A stretch of 55,551 nt of DNA, from positions 1 through 55,551 of the forward strand of contig JBLHXN010000011.1 of the NCBI GenBank assembly GCA_047630355.1. The letters are read 5' to 3'. The notes below the pieces were generated by a model that saw nothing but the letters and a program-made list of their open reading frames with translations, was not told the DNA's origin and did no database searches. Positions 25,140 through 34,085 of this stretch are shown piece after piece. Source of the stretch: JANQUM01 sp047630355. Lineage in GTDB: Bacteria > Bacteroidota > Bacteroidia > Cytophagales > Spirosomataceae. Each line of letters starts with the position of its first letter. The first letter of the stretch is position 1. Position numbers and translations under genes: made by a program.

Positions 25140-25337
25140 ATGAAAAACTTTAAATACGTTTATTTAGTAGTTGGACTTATATACTTAATAGAAGTGGCTT
25201 ATGCTTTTGTGAAACCGAGTCAATCTTACGCAATTTTCTCTTTTGAAGTTTCCTTTTTTGCGTTTATAGCCTTTAAAGTAATACTTGGTGTTGTGTTTAT
25301 AATGCTCTTCAGAAGAGATGCACAAAGAGGAAATTGA
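25140..25337 (+). CDS. Small two-pass membrane protein
   Basis: 65 residues with two hydrophobic segments, roughly 4-23 (K-Y-V-Y-L-V-V-G-L-I-Y-L-I-E-V-A-Y-A) and 32-57 (F-S-F-E-V-S-F-F-A-F-I-A-F), and a basic tail (R-R-D-A-Q-R-G-N), predicting both ends cytoplasmic. I do not recognise the family. The ATG start and clean hydrophobicity profile support a real gene. Confidence 0.55.
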   Translation: MKNFKYVYLVVGLIYLIEVAYAFVKPSQSYAIFSFEVSFFAFIAFKVILGVVFIMLFRRDAQRGN

Positions 25338-25654
25338 CACTTTTACACAAGAACGAGTTGAAAACTACAATTTCTGATAAAAGGTCGAATTCAGTCTTCT
25401 TAGTCTCCAGACTACGAAGCGGCGAAAAGCAGTTGTCTCCCGGCTGTAGTTTCAAAGAATGTATTATATCTTCCTTTACTTTGTTCAATGGTCGGAAGAC
25501 TAGAAGACTACATGATACTATAACTTAGTTTTTGCTAGCAAAGGGGTAACTCAAAATACTCAATTTATCCCAAACTAGAAAGGCCAAACCGAACGTATAG
25601 CTCAGTTTAGCCTCAAATATTTTTGTGTGATTAACGACAAAAAGTCGCTAATAA
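25338..25654. other. 317-bp gap without a gene
   Basis: Only short unsupported frames are present. A weak hairpin (TTAGCGAC/GTCGTTAA) lies just past the rpmB end and might terminate it. Confidence 0.4.
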
Positions 25655-25894
25655 TTAAAGAGCTAACGTACCTCTGCGGGCGGCGTCAACAAGTGTTGCT
25701 TCTAAGCCCTTCTTAGAAATGGTACGCAATACACTCGTTGCTACACGTAACTCAACCCATACGCCTTCCGACTCTAAGAAAAACTTCTTCTTCTTTAAGT
25801 TTGGGTAAAACTTACGCTTAGTTTTATTATTGGAGCGAGAAACGTTGTTTCCTACTCGTGTTCTCTTTCCGCTTATTTGACAAACCTTTGACAT
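25655..25894 (-). CDS. rpmB: 50S ribosomal protein L28
   Basis: 79 residues, the usual L28 length: M-S-K-V-C-Q-I-S-G-K-R-T at the start, a basic middle (N-N-K-T-K-R-K-F-Y-P-N-L), W-V-E-L-R-V-A-T-S-V-L-R-T and I-S-K-K-G-L-E-A-T-L. It sits in the large ribosomal subunit. In many Bacteroidota rpmB is followed by rpmG (L33); here no L33 frame follows, and the next 300 bases are empty. Confidence 0.97.
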   Translation of the reverse strand: MSKVCQISGKRTRVGNNVSRSNNKTKRKFYPNLKKKKFFLESEGVWVELRVATSVLRTISKKGLEATLVDAARRGTLAL

Positions 25895-25975
25895 TGTTTC
25901 CGATGGTATCTGATGAATAATCTATTTCCGCTTTCTCGAAACGGACTGCAAATGTCGTAAAATATTGGCAATTCG

Positions 25976-26209
25976 TCAAAGTTTGTTTTGACTTTTTTTG
26001 AAATCGTAGGGGCAATGTCGACAATTTGACTTGCAACAGTAGCCACGCTTACGATGGTAGGCTTCCGTAAAAACCATTAATCCTGTCTCTGTGTAGTAAA
26101 AGTCCTCAGAGGTTCTGGCTTTCGTTCGTGAACTATCGCTTTTTTTGAAATCGCTCAATGTGTATGGTTCGTATTGTATATTTCGTACAGAACATCTCGT
26201 TCCTAACAA
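25976..26209 (-). CDS. DUF5522 domain protein
   Basis: A short protein with the family core E-D-F-Y-Y-T-E-T-G-L-M-V-F-T-E-A-Y-H and the cysteine/histidine end R-G-Y-C-C-K-S-N-C-R-H-C-P-Y-D-F. The function is unknown; the C-C-x3-C-x2-C cluster suggests metal binding. There is no upstream ATG: the frame opens at TTG 26209 (77 residues), or a TTG at 26158 would give 60. The N-terminus overlaps the promoter of the next gene, which points the other way. Confidence 0.75.
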   Translation of the reverse strand: MLGTRCSVRNIQYEPYTLSDFKKSDSSRTKARTSEDFYYTETGLMVFTEAYHRKRGYCCKSNCRHCPYDFKKSQNKL

Positions 26210-26253
26210 ATTGTTCTAAATTTGTCTGTTTTCAATGTATTCAACTTATTTTT

Positions 26254-27225
26254 ATGAAACTATCGTTCGTTCTGCTGGGCTTTTTGCTCACTTATTTTTC
26301 TGCATTCACGCAAAATAAACCGAAATATTATACACAAAGCATTCCTGGAACTACACATACGCTGGATATGATAGGTATTTTGGGAGGTAAATTTACAATG
26401 GGAAGTCCTGAGGGAGAGATGTTTCGAAAGGCGGATGAAGGTCCGCAGAGAACTGTTGAACTATCACCATTTTGGATTGCTAAGTATGAAACCACTTGGG
26501 ATTTGTACCTCGTTTTTCAGAATAAAGAGTTAGAAGCACAGGCGTTAAAAACTGATGAAGCTATTGAGCAAAAAGCCGACGCCGTAGCTCGCCCCACAAA
26601 ACCTTACGTTGAAATGTCTTTCGGGCAAGGAAAAAATGATGGTTTCCCGGTTTGTAATGCGACGCAATTTGCTGCTCGTGCATTCTGTGAATGGTTGTAC
26701 AAAAAAACGGGGGAGTTCTACCGTTTACCTACGGAGGCAGAATGGGAATACGCCGCTCGGGCGGGTTCTGATACACCCTATCATTTTGGCGAAAGTGACA
26801 GCGATTTAGGAGAATATGGCTGGTTTTTTGATAATTCGGACGGTGCTTACAAGAAAGTAGGGCAGAAAAAACCGAATGCCTGGGGCTTGTATGATATGTA
26901 CGGTAACGTCGCTGAATGGACTTCTGATCAATATGTTTCAGATGTTTACAAAAATGCTAACGTAAAGAATCCTTACGTTGCTCCAACTGCGGTTTACCCG
27001 CACGTAATCCGCGGTGGACATTGGGATGACGATCCCGAAAAACTCCGCAGTGCGGCAAGAACGCCTTCAACTCCCCGTTTAAAACAGCAAGACCCGCAAA
27101 TTCCGAAATCTGATTGGTGGTTAACTGATGCTCCTTTTGTGGGTTTTCGAGTTGTTCGACCTTCAATTCAACCCTCAAAAGAAGAGATCGAAAAATATTT
27201 TGTCCGTCCACCAAAGGATATGTGA
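26254..27225 (+). CDS. Secreted SUMF1/FGE-fold protein (GldJ-like)
   Basis: The ATG at 26254 starts a signal peptide (M-K-L-S-F-V-L-L-G-F-L-L-T-Y-F); the longer upstream reading is not conserved. The 323-residue protein shows SUMF1 landmarks: G-G-K-F-T-M-G-S-P, F-W-I-A-K-Y-E-T-T-W, Y-R-L-P-T-E-A-E-W-E-Y-A-A-R, Y-G-N-V-A-E-W-T, R-G-G-H-W-D-D and V-G-F-R-V-V-R. Bacteroidota use this fold both in gliding motility (GldJ/K) and in formylglycine or other nonheme-iron enzymes. The paired copper-binding cysteines of true FGE are not evident, so sulfatase activation is doubtful. No sulfatase gene is nearby. A -7 element TAAATTTG lies at 26217-26224. Confidence 0.85.
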   Translation: MKLSFVLLGFLLTYFSAFTQNKPKYYTQSIPGTTHTLDMIGILGGKFTMGSPEGEMFRKADEGPQRTVELSPFWIAKYETTWDLYLVFQNKELEAQALKTDEAIEQKADAVARPTKPYVEMSFGQGKNDGFPVCNATQFAARAFCEWLYKKTGEFYRLPTEAEWEYAARAGSDTPYHFGESDSDLGEYGWFFDNSDGAYKKVGQKKPNAWGLYDMYGNVAEWTSDQYVSDVYKNANVKNPYVAPTAVYPHVIRGGHWDDDPEKLRSAARTPSTPRLKQQDPQIPKSDWWLTDAPFVGFRVVRPSIQPSKEEIEKYFVRPPKDM

Positions 27226-27433
27226 TATTATTTCTTGCATTATTTTTAGATTTTCTCTTTATGAAATAGAGTGTAAAAGTTTTTTTCTTGTAAAGGAGTC
27301 TAACCTTAAAAGTAGGATTCAGTGTGGTTTTACTACTGACTTTATCGGTGATAATGCCCAATAAGTCGGGGGTAAGATGGCGTGAAGTGTGACTTTTTGT
27401 TTTGCGTTTAGCTTTTTTATAAGTTTTTTGCCT

Positions 27434-27441
27434 TATATTTG
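27434..27441 (+). promoter_or_regulatory. -7 element for ugd
   Basis: TATATTTG, an exact TAnnTTTG match, about 104 bases before the ugd ATG. A small hairpin (AATCAAA/TTTGATT, 27448-27466) follows in the leader. No -33 TTTG at the right distance. Confidence 0.5.
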
Positions 27442-27544
27442 CGGGACAATCAAAAGAAATTTGATTGCATAATTTTAATATAATGTACAATCTACTCGAA
27501 AGCGATTGCTTAAGGCATGTTGCACAGAGTTTAAAGCAAAAAAA

Positions 27545-28873
27545 ATGAGAATAGCTGTTGTTGGAACTGGGTACGTCGGTTTAGTAACTGGTACTTGTTT
27601 CGCCGAAACGGGAAACTACGTAACTTGTGTTGATATTGACGTAAAAAAAGTAGAAAGCCTTCGTAAAGGAAAGATTACTATTTACGAGCCAGGTTTAGAA
27701 ACCTTATTTGAGCGAAATACGAAAGAAGGTCGTTTGAAGTTTACCACTGACCTTGCCGAAGGTATCGAAGGTGCAGAAGTAATCTTTCTTGCCTTGCCAA
27801 CACCTCCGGGAGAAGATGGTTCTGCGGATCTTAAATATATATTAGGCGTTGCTCATGATTTGGGTAAAACCATGAAGAAGTACGCTGTAATCGTTGACAA
27901 AAGCACCGTTCCGGTAGGAACTGCCGAAAGAGTTACAAAAGCCATTTCTGAAAATGCAACTGTTGATTTCGACGTAGTTTCAAACCCCGAGTTTTTACGG
28001 GAAGGTGTTGCCGTTGAAGATTTCATGAAGCCTGACCGCGTGGTAGTGGGAACAGAGTCAGAAGCCGCTAAAAAAGTTATGGAGCGTTTGTACGCTCCGT
28101 TAGTTCGTCAGGGAAATCCCGTGATTTTTATGGACGAGCGTTCTGCGGAAATGACAAAATACGCTGCTAACTCATTCTTAGCAATGAAAATCACGTTTAT
28201 GAACGAAATTGCTAACCTCTGCGAATTAGCTGGAGCCGATGTAGATCACGTGCGTCGTGGTATCGGAACGGATAGCCGTATTGGTAAACGATTCCTGTTT
28301 CCGGGTATTGGTTATGGCGGAAGCTGCTTCCCGAAAGATGTACAAGCACTAGAAAAAACTGCCAATGAATACAACTACAACTTCAAGATTCTGAAGTCAG
28401 TGATGAGTGTCAACGAAAAGCAGAAGACGAAACTTATTCCGCAGATCAAAGAATATTTCGGAGGTGATTTGAAAGGTAAAACCATCGCTCTTTGGGGTTT
28501 GGCGTTTAAGCCTTATACTGATGATATCCGCGAAGCACCTGCTCTTTACAATATTCGTAGTTTGCGTAATGCTGGGGCGAAAGTAGTAGTTTATGATCCG
28601 GAAGCGATGCCGAATATCAAGAAGGAAATTGGGCGTAAAGTGAAATATGCTGAAACGCAGTATGATGCCCTCGAAGGTGCAGATGCTTTGATGATTATGA
28701 CCGAGTGGCCAGAATTCCGCACGCCAGACTTTGACCGGATGGCCGAAAAAATGAATAATAAAGCTATTTTTGATGGTCGAAATCTATACGATTTAAATCG
28801 TATAGAAGAATTTGGTTTTGATTATTTCTCAATCGGAAGAAAAGCAGTACGACAGTTAACCGAAAAGAATTGA
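27545..28873 (+). CDS. ugd: UDP-glucose 6-dehydrogenase
   Basis: The ATG at 27545 begins exactly at the Rossmann fold (M-R-I-A-V-V-G-T-G-Y-V-G); the in-frame codons before it are not family-like. 442 residues, normal size. NAD binding G-x-G-x-x-G, T-V-P-V-G-T at the sugar site, N-P-E-F-L-R-E-G, and the catalytic cysteine near 261 in G-Y-G-G-S-C-F-P-K-D. It oxidises UDP-glucose to UDP-glucuronate with NAD. The next gene, 7 bp away, uses that product, so the two are an operon. Confidence 0.97.
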   Translation: MRIAVVGTGYVGLVTGTCFAETGNYVTCVDIDVKKVESLRKGKITIYEPGLETLFERNTKEGRLKFTTDLAEGIEGAEVIFLALPTPPGEDGSADLKYILGVAHDLGKTMKKYAVIVDKSTVPVGTAERVTKAISENATVDFDVVSNPEFLREGVAVEDFMKPDRVVVGTESEAAKKVMERLYAPLVRQGNPVIFMDERSAEMTKYAANSFLAMKITFMNEIANLCELAGADVDHVRRGIGTDSRIGKRFLFPGIGYGGSCFPKDVQALEKTANEYNYNFKILKSVMSVNEKQKTKLIPQIKEYFGGDLKGKTIALWGLAFKPYTDDIREAPALYNIRSLRNAGAKVVVYDPEAMPNIKKEIGRKVKYAETQYDALEGADALMIMTEWPEFRTPDFDRMAEKMNNKAIFDGRNLYDLNRIEEFGFDYFSIGRKAVRQLTEKN

Positions 28874-28880
28874 AAAAACG

Positions 28881-29852
28881 ATGAAAAGAATATTAATTAC
28901 CGGTGGAGCCGGATTTTTAGGATCGCATTTGTGCGATAGATTTATAAAAGAAGGTTATCATGTTGTTGCAATGGATAACCTCATTACTGGAGATTTACGG
29001 AACATTGAACACTTGTTCAAGTTGCCTAATTTCGAGTTTTACCACCATGATGTCAGTAAATTTATCCACGTTCCGGGCGAATTGGATTACATCCTGCACT
29101 TCGCTTCTCCGGCAAGTCCGATTGACTATCTGAAGATTCCAATTCAGACTTTAAAAGTTGGATCGTTGGGGATTCATAATTGCTTGGGTCTGGCACGTGT
29201 GAAAAAGGCACGGGTTCTAATTGCCTCAACATCAGAAGTTTATGGAGATCCCTTAGTGCATCCGCAAACGGAAGATTATTGGGGTCACGTAAACCCGATT
29301 GGACCCCGTGGAGTGTACGATGAAGCCAAACGTTTTCAGGAAGCTATGACCATGGCGTATCATACGTATCATGGTCTGGAAACTCGTATTGTGCGGATAT
29401 TCAACACGTATGGTCCAAGAATGCGATTGAACGACGGACGAGTTCTGCCCGCATTTATTGGGCAGGCGTTACGTGGCGAAGACTTAACCGTTTTTGGTGA
29501 TGGTTCACAAACACGTTCTTTTTGTTACGTTGGTGATTTAGTGGAAGGTATTTTCCGTTTGCTGCATTCAGATTATGCTCAACCCGTAAACGTTGGTAAT
29601 CCATCCGAAATCACGATTGGACAGTTTGCGGAAGAAATCATCAAGCTAACCGGAACCACGCAAAAAGTAATCTATAAAGACTTACCGAAAGATGATCCGA
29701 AACAACGCAAACCAGATATTACTCGTGCTCAAGAAATTCTTGATTGGGAGCCAAAGGTTGATCGCAAAGAAGGTTTAAAGATAACTTACGATTATTTCAG
29801 AAGCCTTCCGAAAGAGCGTTTATTTGATGAAGTTGAACATCGCGAATTTTAA
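28881..29852 (+). CDS. uxs: UDP-glucuronate decarboxylase (UDP-xylose synthase)
   Basis: A 323-residue extended SDR: G-G-A-G-F-L-G-S-H-L for NAD, H-F-A-S-P-A-S-P, S-T-S-E-V-Y-G-D-P, the Y-x-x-x-K pair in G-V-Y-D-E-A-K-R, and N-T-Y-G-P-R-M-R-L-N-D-G-R-V. These features separate UXS from GalE and Gmd relatives. It turns UDP-glucuronate into UDP-xylose, which would feed an exopolysaccharide or glycan. No glycosyltransferase follows; the operon ends at a strong terminator. Confidence 0.95.
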   Translation: MKRILITGGAGFLGSHLCDRFIKEGYHVVAMDNLITGDLRNIEHLFKLPNFEFYHHDVSKFIHVPGELDYILHFASPASPIDYLKIPIQTLKVGSLGIHNCLGLARVKKARVLIASTSEVYGDPLVHPQTEDYWGHVNPIGPRGVYDEAKRFQEAMTMAYHTYHGLETRIVRIFNTYGPRMRLNDGRVLPAFIGQALRGEDLTVFGDGSQTRSFCYVGDLVEGIFRLLHSDYAQPVNVGNPSEITIGQFAEEIIKLTGTTQKVIYKDLPKDDPKQRKPDITRAQEILDWEPKVDRKEGLKITYDYFRSLPKERLFDEVEHREF

Positions 29853-29869
29853 GAGCCTTACTTTAGTTA

Positions 29870-29911
29870 CATAAAAATAGCCCGTAGAGTTATCTACGGG
29901 CTATTTTTATG
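29870..29911. terminator. Bidirectional terminator, perfect 19-bp stem
   Basis: Bases 29870-29888 and 29893-29911 pair perfectly around GTTA, with A-run and T-run flanks. It separates ugd-uxs from the convergent coiled-coil gene. Confidence 0.92.
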
Positions 29912-29925
29912 ATTAATATATTCTG

Positions 29926-30753
29926 TTATTTCTTCAAATCTACCAATATCATCTTTTTCGCAGATACAAGTTCTTCGGCGGTAGCTACGGTGCGTTTTGC
30001 GGTAAAAAGTTCATCCCTCAATTCGTCAAATTCAGCTTCTTTTTTATCTAACCTTTTTGCGTATTTAGCTTCGTTTCGTTGATTTTTTGAAATCTCTCTT
30101 TCTTTTCTCTTAGCTTCTCTCGTAAGTGCCTCGGCTTGGTCATCGTCTAAACCACTGCTAATTTGCTGATCAACAATACTTTTCTTTTCGTCTAAAAGGC
30201 TCACCATTTTTTCGGGTGATTCATCTAAATACTTTCCGTACTTTTCCTGTGACTTGAGGTTGCTTTCTAACGAACGCTCTACCTTTCTCTGATCACGTTC
30301 GCTATTTTTTAAATAACTCTCTGCTTCTTCGAGGTCAGATTCTGCTAATCTCGTTAATTCACGATATTGAGCATCTGCGGCAAAAGTAAGTAAGAGGTCA
30401 TCAAAAGCCTGCTCGTTTAAATCACGTTCAATCGTACCTTCAATAACGCAGAAAATTTTAGTAAAACCCGCCATTTCATTAACCTTTGATTCAATTGTTA
30501 GCTCATCATCTGATACGGACTGTTGCTTAAATTTCGTGAGTGAATAACGGTTTTTCTCAATTTCTGAAACCCTTCCGAAAGAGTTCATATACTCTTTCCA
30601 CTCACTGCTAAGCGTTTTGCTATCTATTTTGAGTAGTAAGTAGTAGCCTTCCTTTAATTCACTATCTAAAATATCGCTGCCGTGAAGCACGGTTTGACCT
30701 ATTGCTAAATTTGTTACGAACAAAAACGCAAGAACATTTACTATTTTTTTCAT
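29926..30753 (-). CDS. Hypothetical secreted coiled-coil protein
   Basis: The ATG at 30753 gives 275 residues with a signal peptide (M-K-K-I-V-N-V-L-A-F-L-F-V-T-N-L-A). After a small alpha/beta region (about 20-125), residues about 128-260 are a long charged coiled coil rich in Glu, Lys and Arg (Q-Y-R-E-L-T-R-L-A-E-S-D-L-E-E-A, then R-K-V-E-R-S-L-E-S-N). Probably periplasmic or envelope-structural. I do not recognise a family. It lies downstream of the methyltransferase gene on the same strand with a 34-bp gap. Confidence 0.7.
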   Translation of the reverse strand: MKKIVNVLAFLFVTNLAIGQTVLHGSDILDSELKEGYYLLLKIDSKTLSSEWKEYMNSFGRVSEIEKNRYSLTKFKQQSVSDDELTIESKVNEMAGFTKIFCVIEGTIERDLNEQAFDDLLLTFAADAQYRELTRLAESDLEEAESYLKNSERDQRKVERSLESNLKSQEKYGKYLDESPEKMVSLLDEKKSIVDQQISSGLDDDQAEALTREAKRKEREISKNQRNEAKYAKRLDKKEAEFDELRDELFTAKRTVATAEELVSAKKMILVDLKK

Positions 30754-30787
30754 TTGTTTAACTTTTATACTTAGATGAAAATATGGT

Positions 30788-31978
30788 TCATTCGTCACCT
30801 GTTTTCGATGTAAATATCACTATTTTTTTGCCCGACTCATTTTGGGTGAAAAATATATATTGGTCGCCGCCGTCTTTATAACTTAGGAGCTTTTTCAAGG
30901 CATCGGGTTTTAGTGGGAAATTTCTGCAACTGACATTCGCGTAATTTCCTTTTAACTGTCTGCGAAGGCTTTTTTTATCGAACTTTTCTGTCTTCCCCAC
31001 GCTAAATTTTCTTCCGGGAAAGTCCGCGTGAAAAGTATCGCTTGAGTAAAGATGTGAGTTAGTAGCTATTTTAGATAATAAATACTTTTCGGCTAATGAT
31101 TTAAACAATCCTGCTTTTAAAATGGCGGCGTTGGGTTCGTACAAGTACGTCTTTGGCTCGCTAAACGCCACCGTAATTTCGGTTTCGTGATCAAAAGAAG
31201 AAGCAAATTGCTGCTTTCCATTTTTAGAAAAGTTTACGGTTTCTATTTTTGGTAAGCCTGTTTCTTTTTTTATCAGGTACAGTGCTTCTTTTACATCGTT
31301 TTCAACTGCTACGATAATTACTTTCTGAACGTGAATTAGTGACTTTAATGCCGCTTTTATATCCAACATTGGAGCGTACTTTATCAATATATTGTTCGAA
31401 ACCTTGAGCAACTCCGGTAGCAAGTCTATTATGTTCGGAGAGCAATCCTGAATAAAAAATACTTTTCCTCCGTATTCATCTCGTCGGGCGGGATCAAGGT
31501 AGACCAAGTCATAATGCTTGTTCGGTTTTGCTAAAAAATCTTCGGCAGTTTTATTAACTAATTCAATATTATTCGCTCCCAACTGGTTAAAATTATGCTC
31601 AGTTACCTTGACAAGCTCAGCATCCTGTTCTACATAAGTGACATTCTTAAAAACCTGAGAAAAAAAGTGGCTGTCAACGCCCATACCTCCGGTTAAATCC
31701 AGGCAGGTTTCTCCGCTAAATAAATCAGCCTTGTACTTAGCAGTCACTTCCGAAGAAGACTGCTCTATAGACAGTGTAGCCGGAGAAACCAATAATTTCA
31801 CTTTGCTCCACGACGGTATTTTTTTAATAATTTTTTCCCGAAAGTGCAGTTGATTAGCGGTCCAAATTAATTGTGTTGATGTTAATTTTAATGGGTTCTT
31901 TAGTGCGAAGGTAGAAATATCCGAAATCGTAATAGATTGTAATTTGCGAAGTATTTGTAGCTGTTCAGGATTCACCAC
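30788..31978 (-). CDS. Class I methyltransferase with THUMP-like domain
   Basis: 396 residues from a GTG start (31978; a second GTG follows immediately). Motif I C-L-D-L-T-G-G-M-G-V-D-S near residue 93, and motif IV D-L-V-Y-L-D-P-A-R-R near 157. The C-terminal part (A-I-L-K-A-G-L-F, then F-P-G-R-K-F, and C-R-N-F-P-L) is the THUMP-like region of an SAM-methyltransferase family common in Bacteroidota. RNA is the likely target, but the nucleotide modified is unknown. Confidence 0.85.
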   Translation of the reverse strand: MVNPEQLQILRKLQSITISDISTFALKNPLKLTSTQLIWTANQLHFREKIIKKIPSWSKVKLLVSPATLSIEQSSSEVTAKYKADLFSGETCLDLTGGMGVDSHFFSQVFKNVTYVEQDAELVKVTEHNFNQLGANNIELVNKTAEDFLAKPNKHYDLVYLDPARRDEYGGKVFFIQDCSPNIIDLLPELLKVSNNILIKYAPMLDIKAALKSLIHVQKVIIVAVENDVKEALYLIKKETGLPKIETVNFSKNGKQQFASSFDHETEITVAFSEPKTYLYEPNAAILKAGLFKSLAEKYLLSKIATNSHLYSSDTFHADFPGRKFSVGKTEKFDKKSLRRQLKGNYANVSCRNFPLKPDALKKLLSYKDGGDQYIFFTQNESGKKIVIFTSKTGDE

Positions 31979-32117
31979 TGGTAATTTTTTTTACAAATCT
32001 ACCCAAAAAAGTGCACTACAATAATTTAATAGGCGGTTTTAGAAACTATTGATGAGATATATTAGTTATGAAATCTATATCATTAATCTCCTTTTCAAGT
32101 TTGCCTTCAGTTATTTT

Positions 32118-32417
32118 ATGATTTTAATCCGATTTATATTTATGCTTTGTTTGTTTTGCTTCGCCGCGAAACAGTCAGGCCTGATTGTTAAAACGTCGGG
32201 AAAGTCTAAAATTACGCATGAATCTATTGATGATGATTGCGAAGAAAAAGAAGGAGAGTCAGAGGAGGACGAGCTTGAAAAACTCTTTGAGCTGAACCGT
32301 TCGGAAGAAGCTGTAACTATGACTTTGCTGAAAAGTAAATTAGTTTTCCCCGCTCTCTATTTCTTCTACAAAGAGCACTTGAACTTCCCCGTTTCACCTC
32401 CGCCGGACTCTGTTTGA
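32118..32417 (+). CDS. Small exported acidic protein upstream of the SulP gene
   Basis: The ATG at 32118 gives 99 residues with a signal peptide or membrane anchor (M-I-L-I-R-F-I-F-M-L-C-L-F-C-F). An earlier ATG at 32049 would lengthen it by 23 mostly hydrophobic residues. The middle is strongly acidic (D-D-D-C-E-E-K-E-G-E-S-E-E-D-E) and the end is P-V-S-P-P-P-D-S-V. I do not recognise it. It sits 97 bp upstream of the SulP transporter on the same strand, so it may belong to that unit. Confidence 0.5.
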   Translation: MILIRFIFMLCLFCFAAKQSGLIVKTSGKSKITHESIDDDCEEKEGESEEDELEKLFELNRSEEAVTMTLLKSKLVFPALYFFYKEHLNFPVSPPPDSV

Positions 32418-32513
32418 TTTCGCCGTTTTCTTATTGTTACAGCAACTACCTCGTTGTTAGTAGCTGGATTCGTTGATAAAAATGAGTCCTCATTTACGCC
32501 TCAAATATTATAT

Positions 32514-34085
32514 ATGAATTTAAAAAGTAATTTCTTTCCGCTTAAAGATTTGTCGGCCGGAGTAGTAGTCTTTTTAGTTGCTCTTCCGTTGTGTTTAGGA
32601 ATAGCACTGGCATCCGGAGCTCCGCTCTTTGCTGGAGTAATTGCCGGAATTTGCGGCGGAATTGTAGTGGGCGTAATTAGTAAATCTAACCTTGGTGTTA
32701 GCGGGCCGGCTGCTGGTCTAACGGTAATTGTGTTAAACGCCATTGCCGAAATCGGTGTTTACGAATCCTTTTTATTAGCCGTTGTTATTAGTGGCGTTGT
32801 ACAGATTATTCTGGGAATAATAGGAGCGGGGAAAATCGCTTTTTACTTTCCTTCCTCTGTCATAAAGGGAATGCTCTCGGCAATTGGAATAATCATTATC
32901 CTGAAACAAATCCCACACGTTTTTGGAGTTGATAGAGATACCGAAGGTGACTATAGCTTTCTTCAGGCGGATGGTGAAAATACATTTTCTGAATTACTGA
33001 ATATTGGAGATTATTTAGTTGAAGGGTCATTGGTTATAGGAATAGTCTGTCTCGCTATTCTAATAATTTGGAAACAAAAACCGATTAAAAATAATAAGAT
33101 TCTTTCCGCCATTCCGGGCCCACTACTTTGTGTAGTTGCTGGTATTACCCTGAACGAATTATTTCAGGGCAATTTGCAAATCGAAAAGACTCATCTGGTG
33201 AATTTGCCGGTGGCTTCATCTTTCGATGAATTTACGGGATTTCTGAGCTTTCCTAATTTCGGGGCATGGACAAATCCGTTGGTCTGGAAGACGGGAGTAA
33301 TCATCGCTGTTATTGCAAGTCTTGAAACGCTACTTTGCGTAGAAGCTACTGACCGCCTTGACCCAGAGCGGGATATTACACCAACTAACCGTGAATTAAT
33401 TGCTCAGGGAATTGGTAATATCGCATCCGGTATGATCGGCGGAATTCCGGTCACGCAGGTTATTGTACGAAGTTCGGCGAATATTCAGGCGGGAGGAAAG
33501 ACCAAGGCTTCCGCTATTTTTCACGGCTTCTTGTTGTTAGCTTGTGCCGCATTTATTCCAGACTTCCTGAATAAAATCCCGTTATCAGCATTAGCTGCGA
33601 TATTAATTATGGTGGGTTATAAACTCACCCGTCCGGCAATAGTTAGGGCTGTTTACAAAGAAGGGCAAGACCAGTTTGTGCCATTTGTGGTTACTATAGT
33701 TGCTATATTGTTTACGGATTTATTGGTGGGAATCCTTATTGGATTAGTAGTAGGATTGACCTACGTGATTTACACAAATTTCAGGTCTTCTGTATCGGTG
33801 AATTGGGAAGGAAATATATTATTAATGCGATTTAATAAAGATGTTTTTTTCTATAACAGAGCAGAGTTAATGATGAATTTGTCTAAATTGAAGTCAGGAG
33901 ACCAGATGTATATTGACGGCTCGAGAGCAAATTTTATTGACCACGATATTTTTCTTCTTTTGGAAGAGTTTGTGGAAGAGGCACCCAGAAAAGGAATTGA
34001 GGTTACATTAAAGGGCGTAAGCAGAAAAAAAATATACTTTACTAAAAACAATGAAAGCATTTCAAAAACTCTTACTAGCAAATAA
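32514..34085 (+). CDS. SulP family inorganic anion (bicarbonate) transporter
   Basis: The ATG at 32514 gives 523 residues; the 20 residues before it in frame do not look conserved. About ten or more hydrophobic segments start with F-F-P-L-K-D-L-S-A-G-V-V-V-F-L-V-A-L-P-L-C-L-G-I. A substrate-path motif P-A-A-G-L-T-V and a domain ending V-I-Y-T-N-F-R-S-S lead to a C-terminal STAS-like region (M-Y-I-D-G-S-R-A-N-F-I-D). SulP members carry sulfate or bicarbonate. The overlapping carbonic anhydrase favours bicarbonate. It ends 35 bases inside the next gene. Confidence 0.9.
   Translation: MNLKSNFFPLKDLSAGVVVFLVALPLCLGIALASGAPLFAGVIAGICGGIVVGVISKSNLGVSGPAAGLTVIVLNAIAEIGVYESFLLAVVISGVVQIILGIIGAGKIAFYFPSSVIKGMLSAIGIIIILKQIPHVFGVDRDTEGDYSFLQADGENTFSELLNIGDYLVEGSLVIGIVCLAILIIWKQKPIKNNKILSAIPGPLLCVVAGITLNELFQGNLQIEKTHLVNLPVASSFDEFTGFLSFPNFGAWTNPLVWKTGVIIAVIASLETLLCVEATDRLDPERDITPTNRELIAQGIGNIASGMIGGIPVTQVIVRSSANIQAGGKTKASAIFHGFLLLACAAFIPDFLNKIPLSALAAILIMVGYKLTRPAIVRAVYKEGQDQFVPFVVTIVAILFTDLLVGILIGLVVGLTYVIYTNFRSSVSVNWEGNILLMRFNKDVFFYNRAELMMNLSKLKSGDQMYIDGSRANFIDHDIFLLLEEFVEEAPRKGIEVTLKGVSRKKIYFTKNNESISKTLTSK

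Noticed and set aside
25334..25528. Small plus-strand frame after the membrane protein
   Set aside because: TTG start overlapping the stop of the gene before, with no hydrophobic or domain pattern.
26957..27490. Long minus-strand frame under the SUMF1 gene end
   Set aside because: Antisense to a clear gene; Lys/Arg-rich from codon composition.
34051..34085. A wrong start call for carbonic anhydrase
   Set aside because: Later in-frame ATG would remove the conserved N-terminal helix, so the overlap is real.
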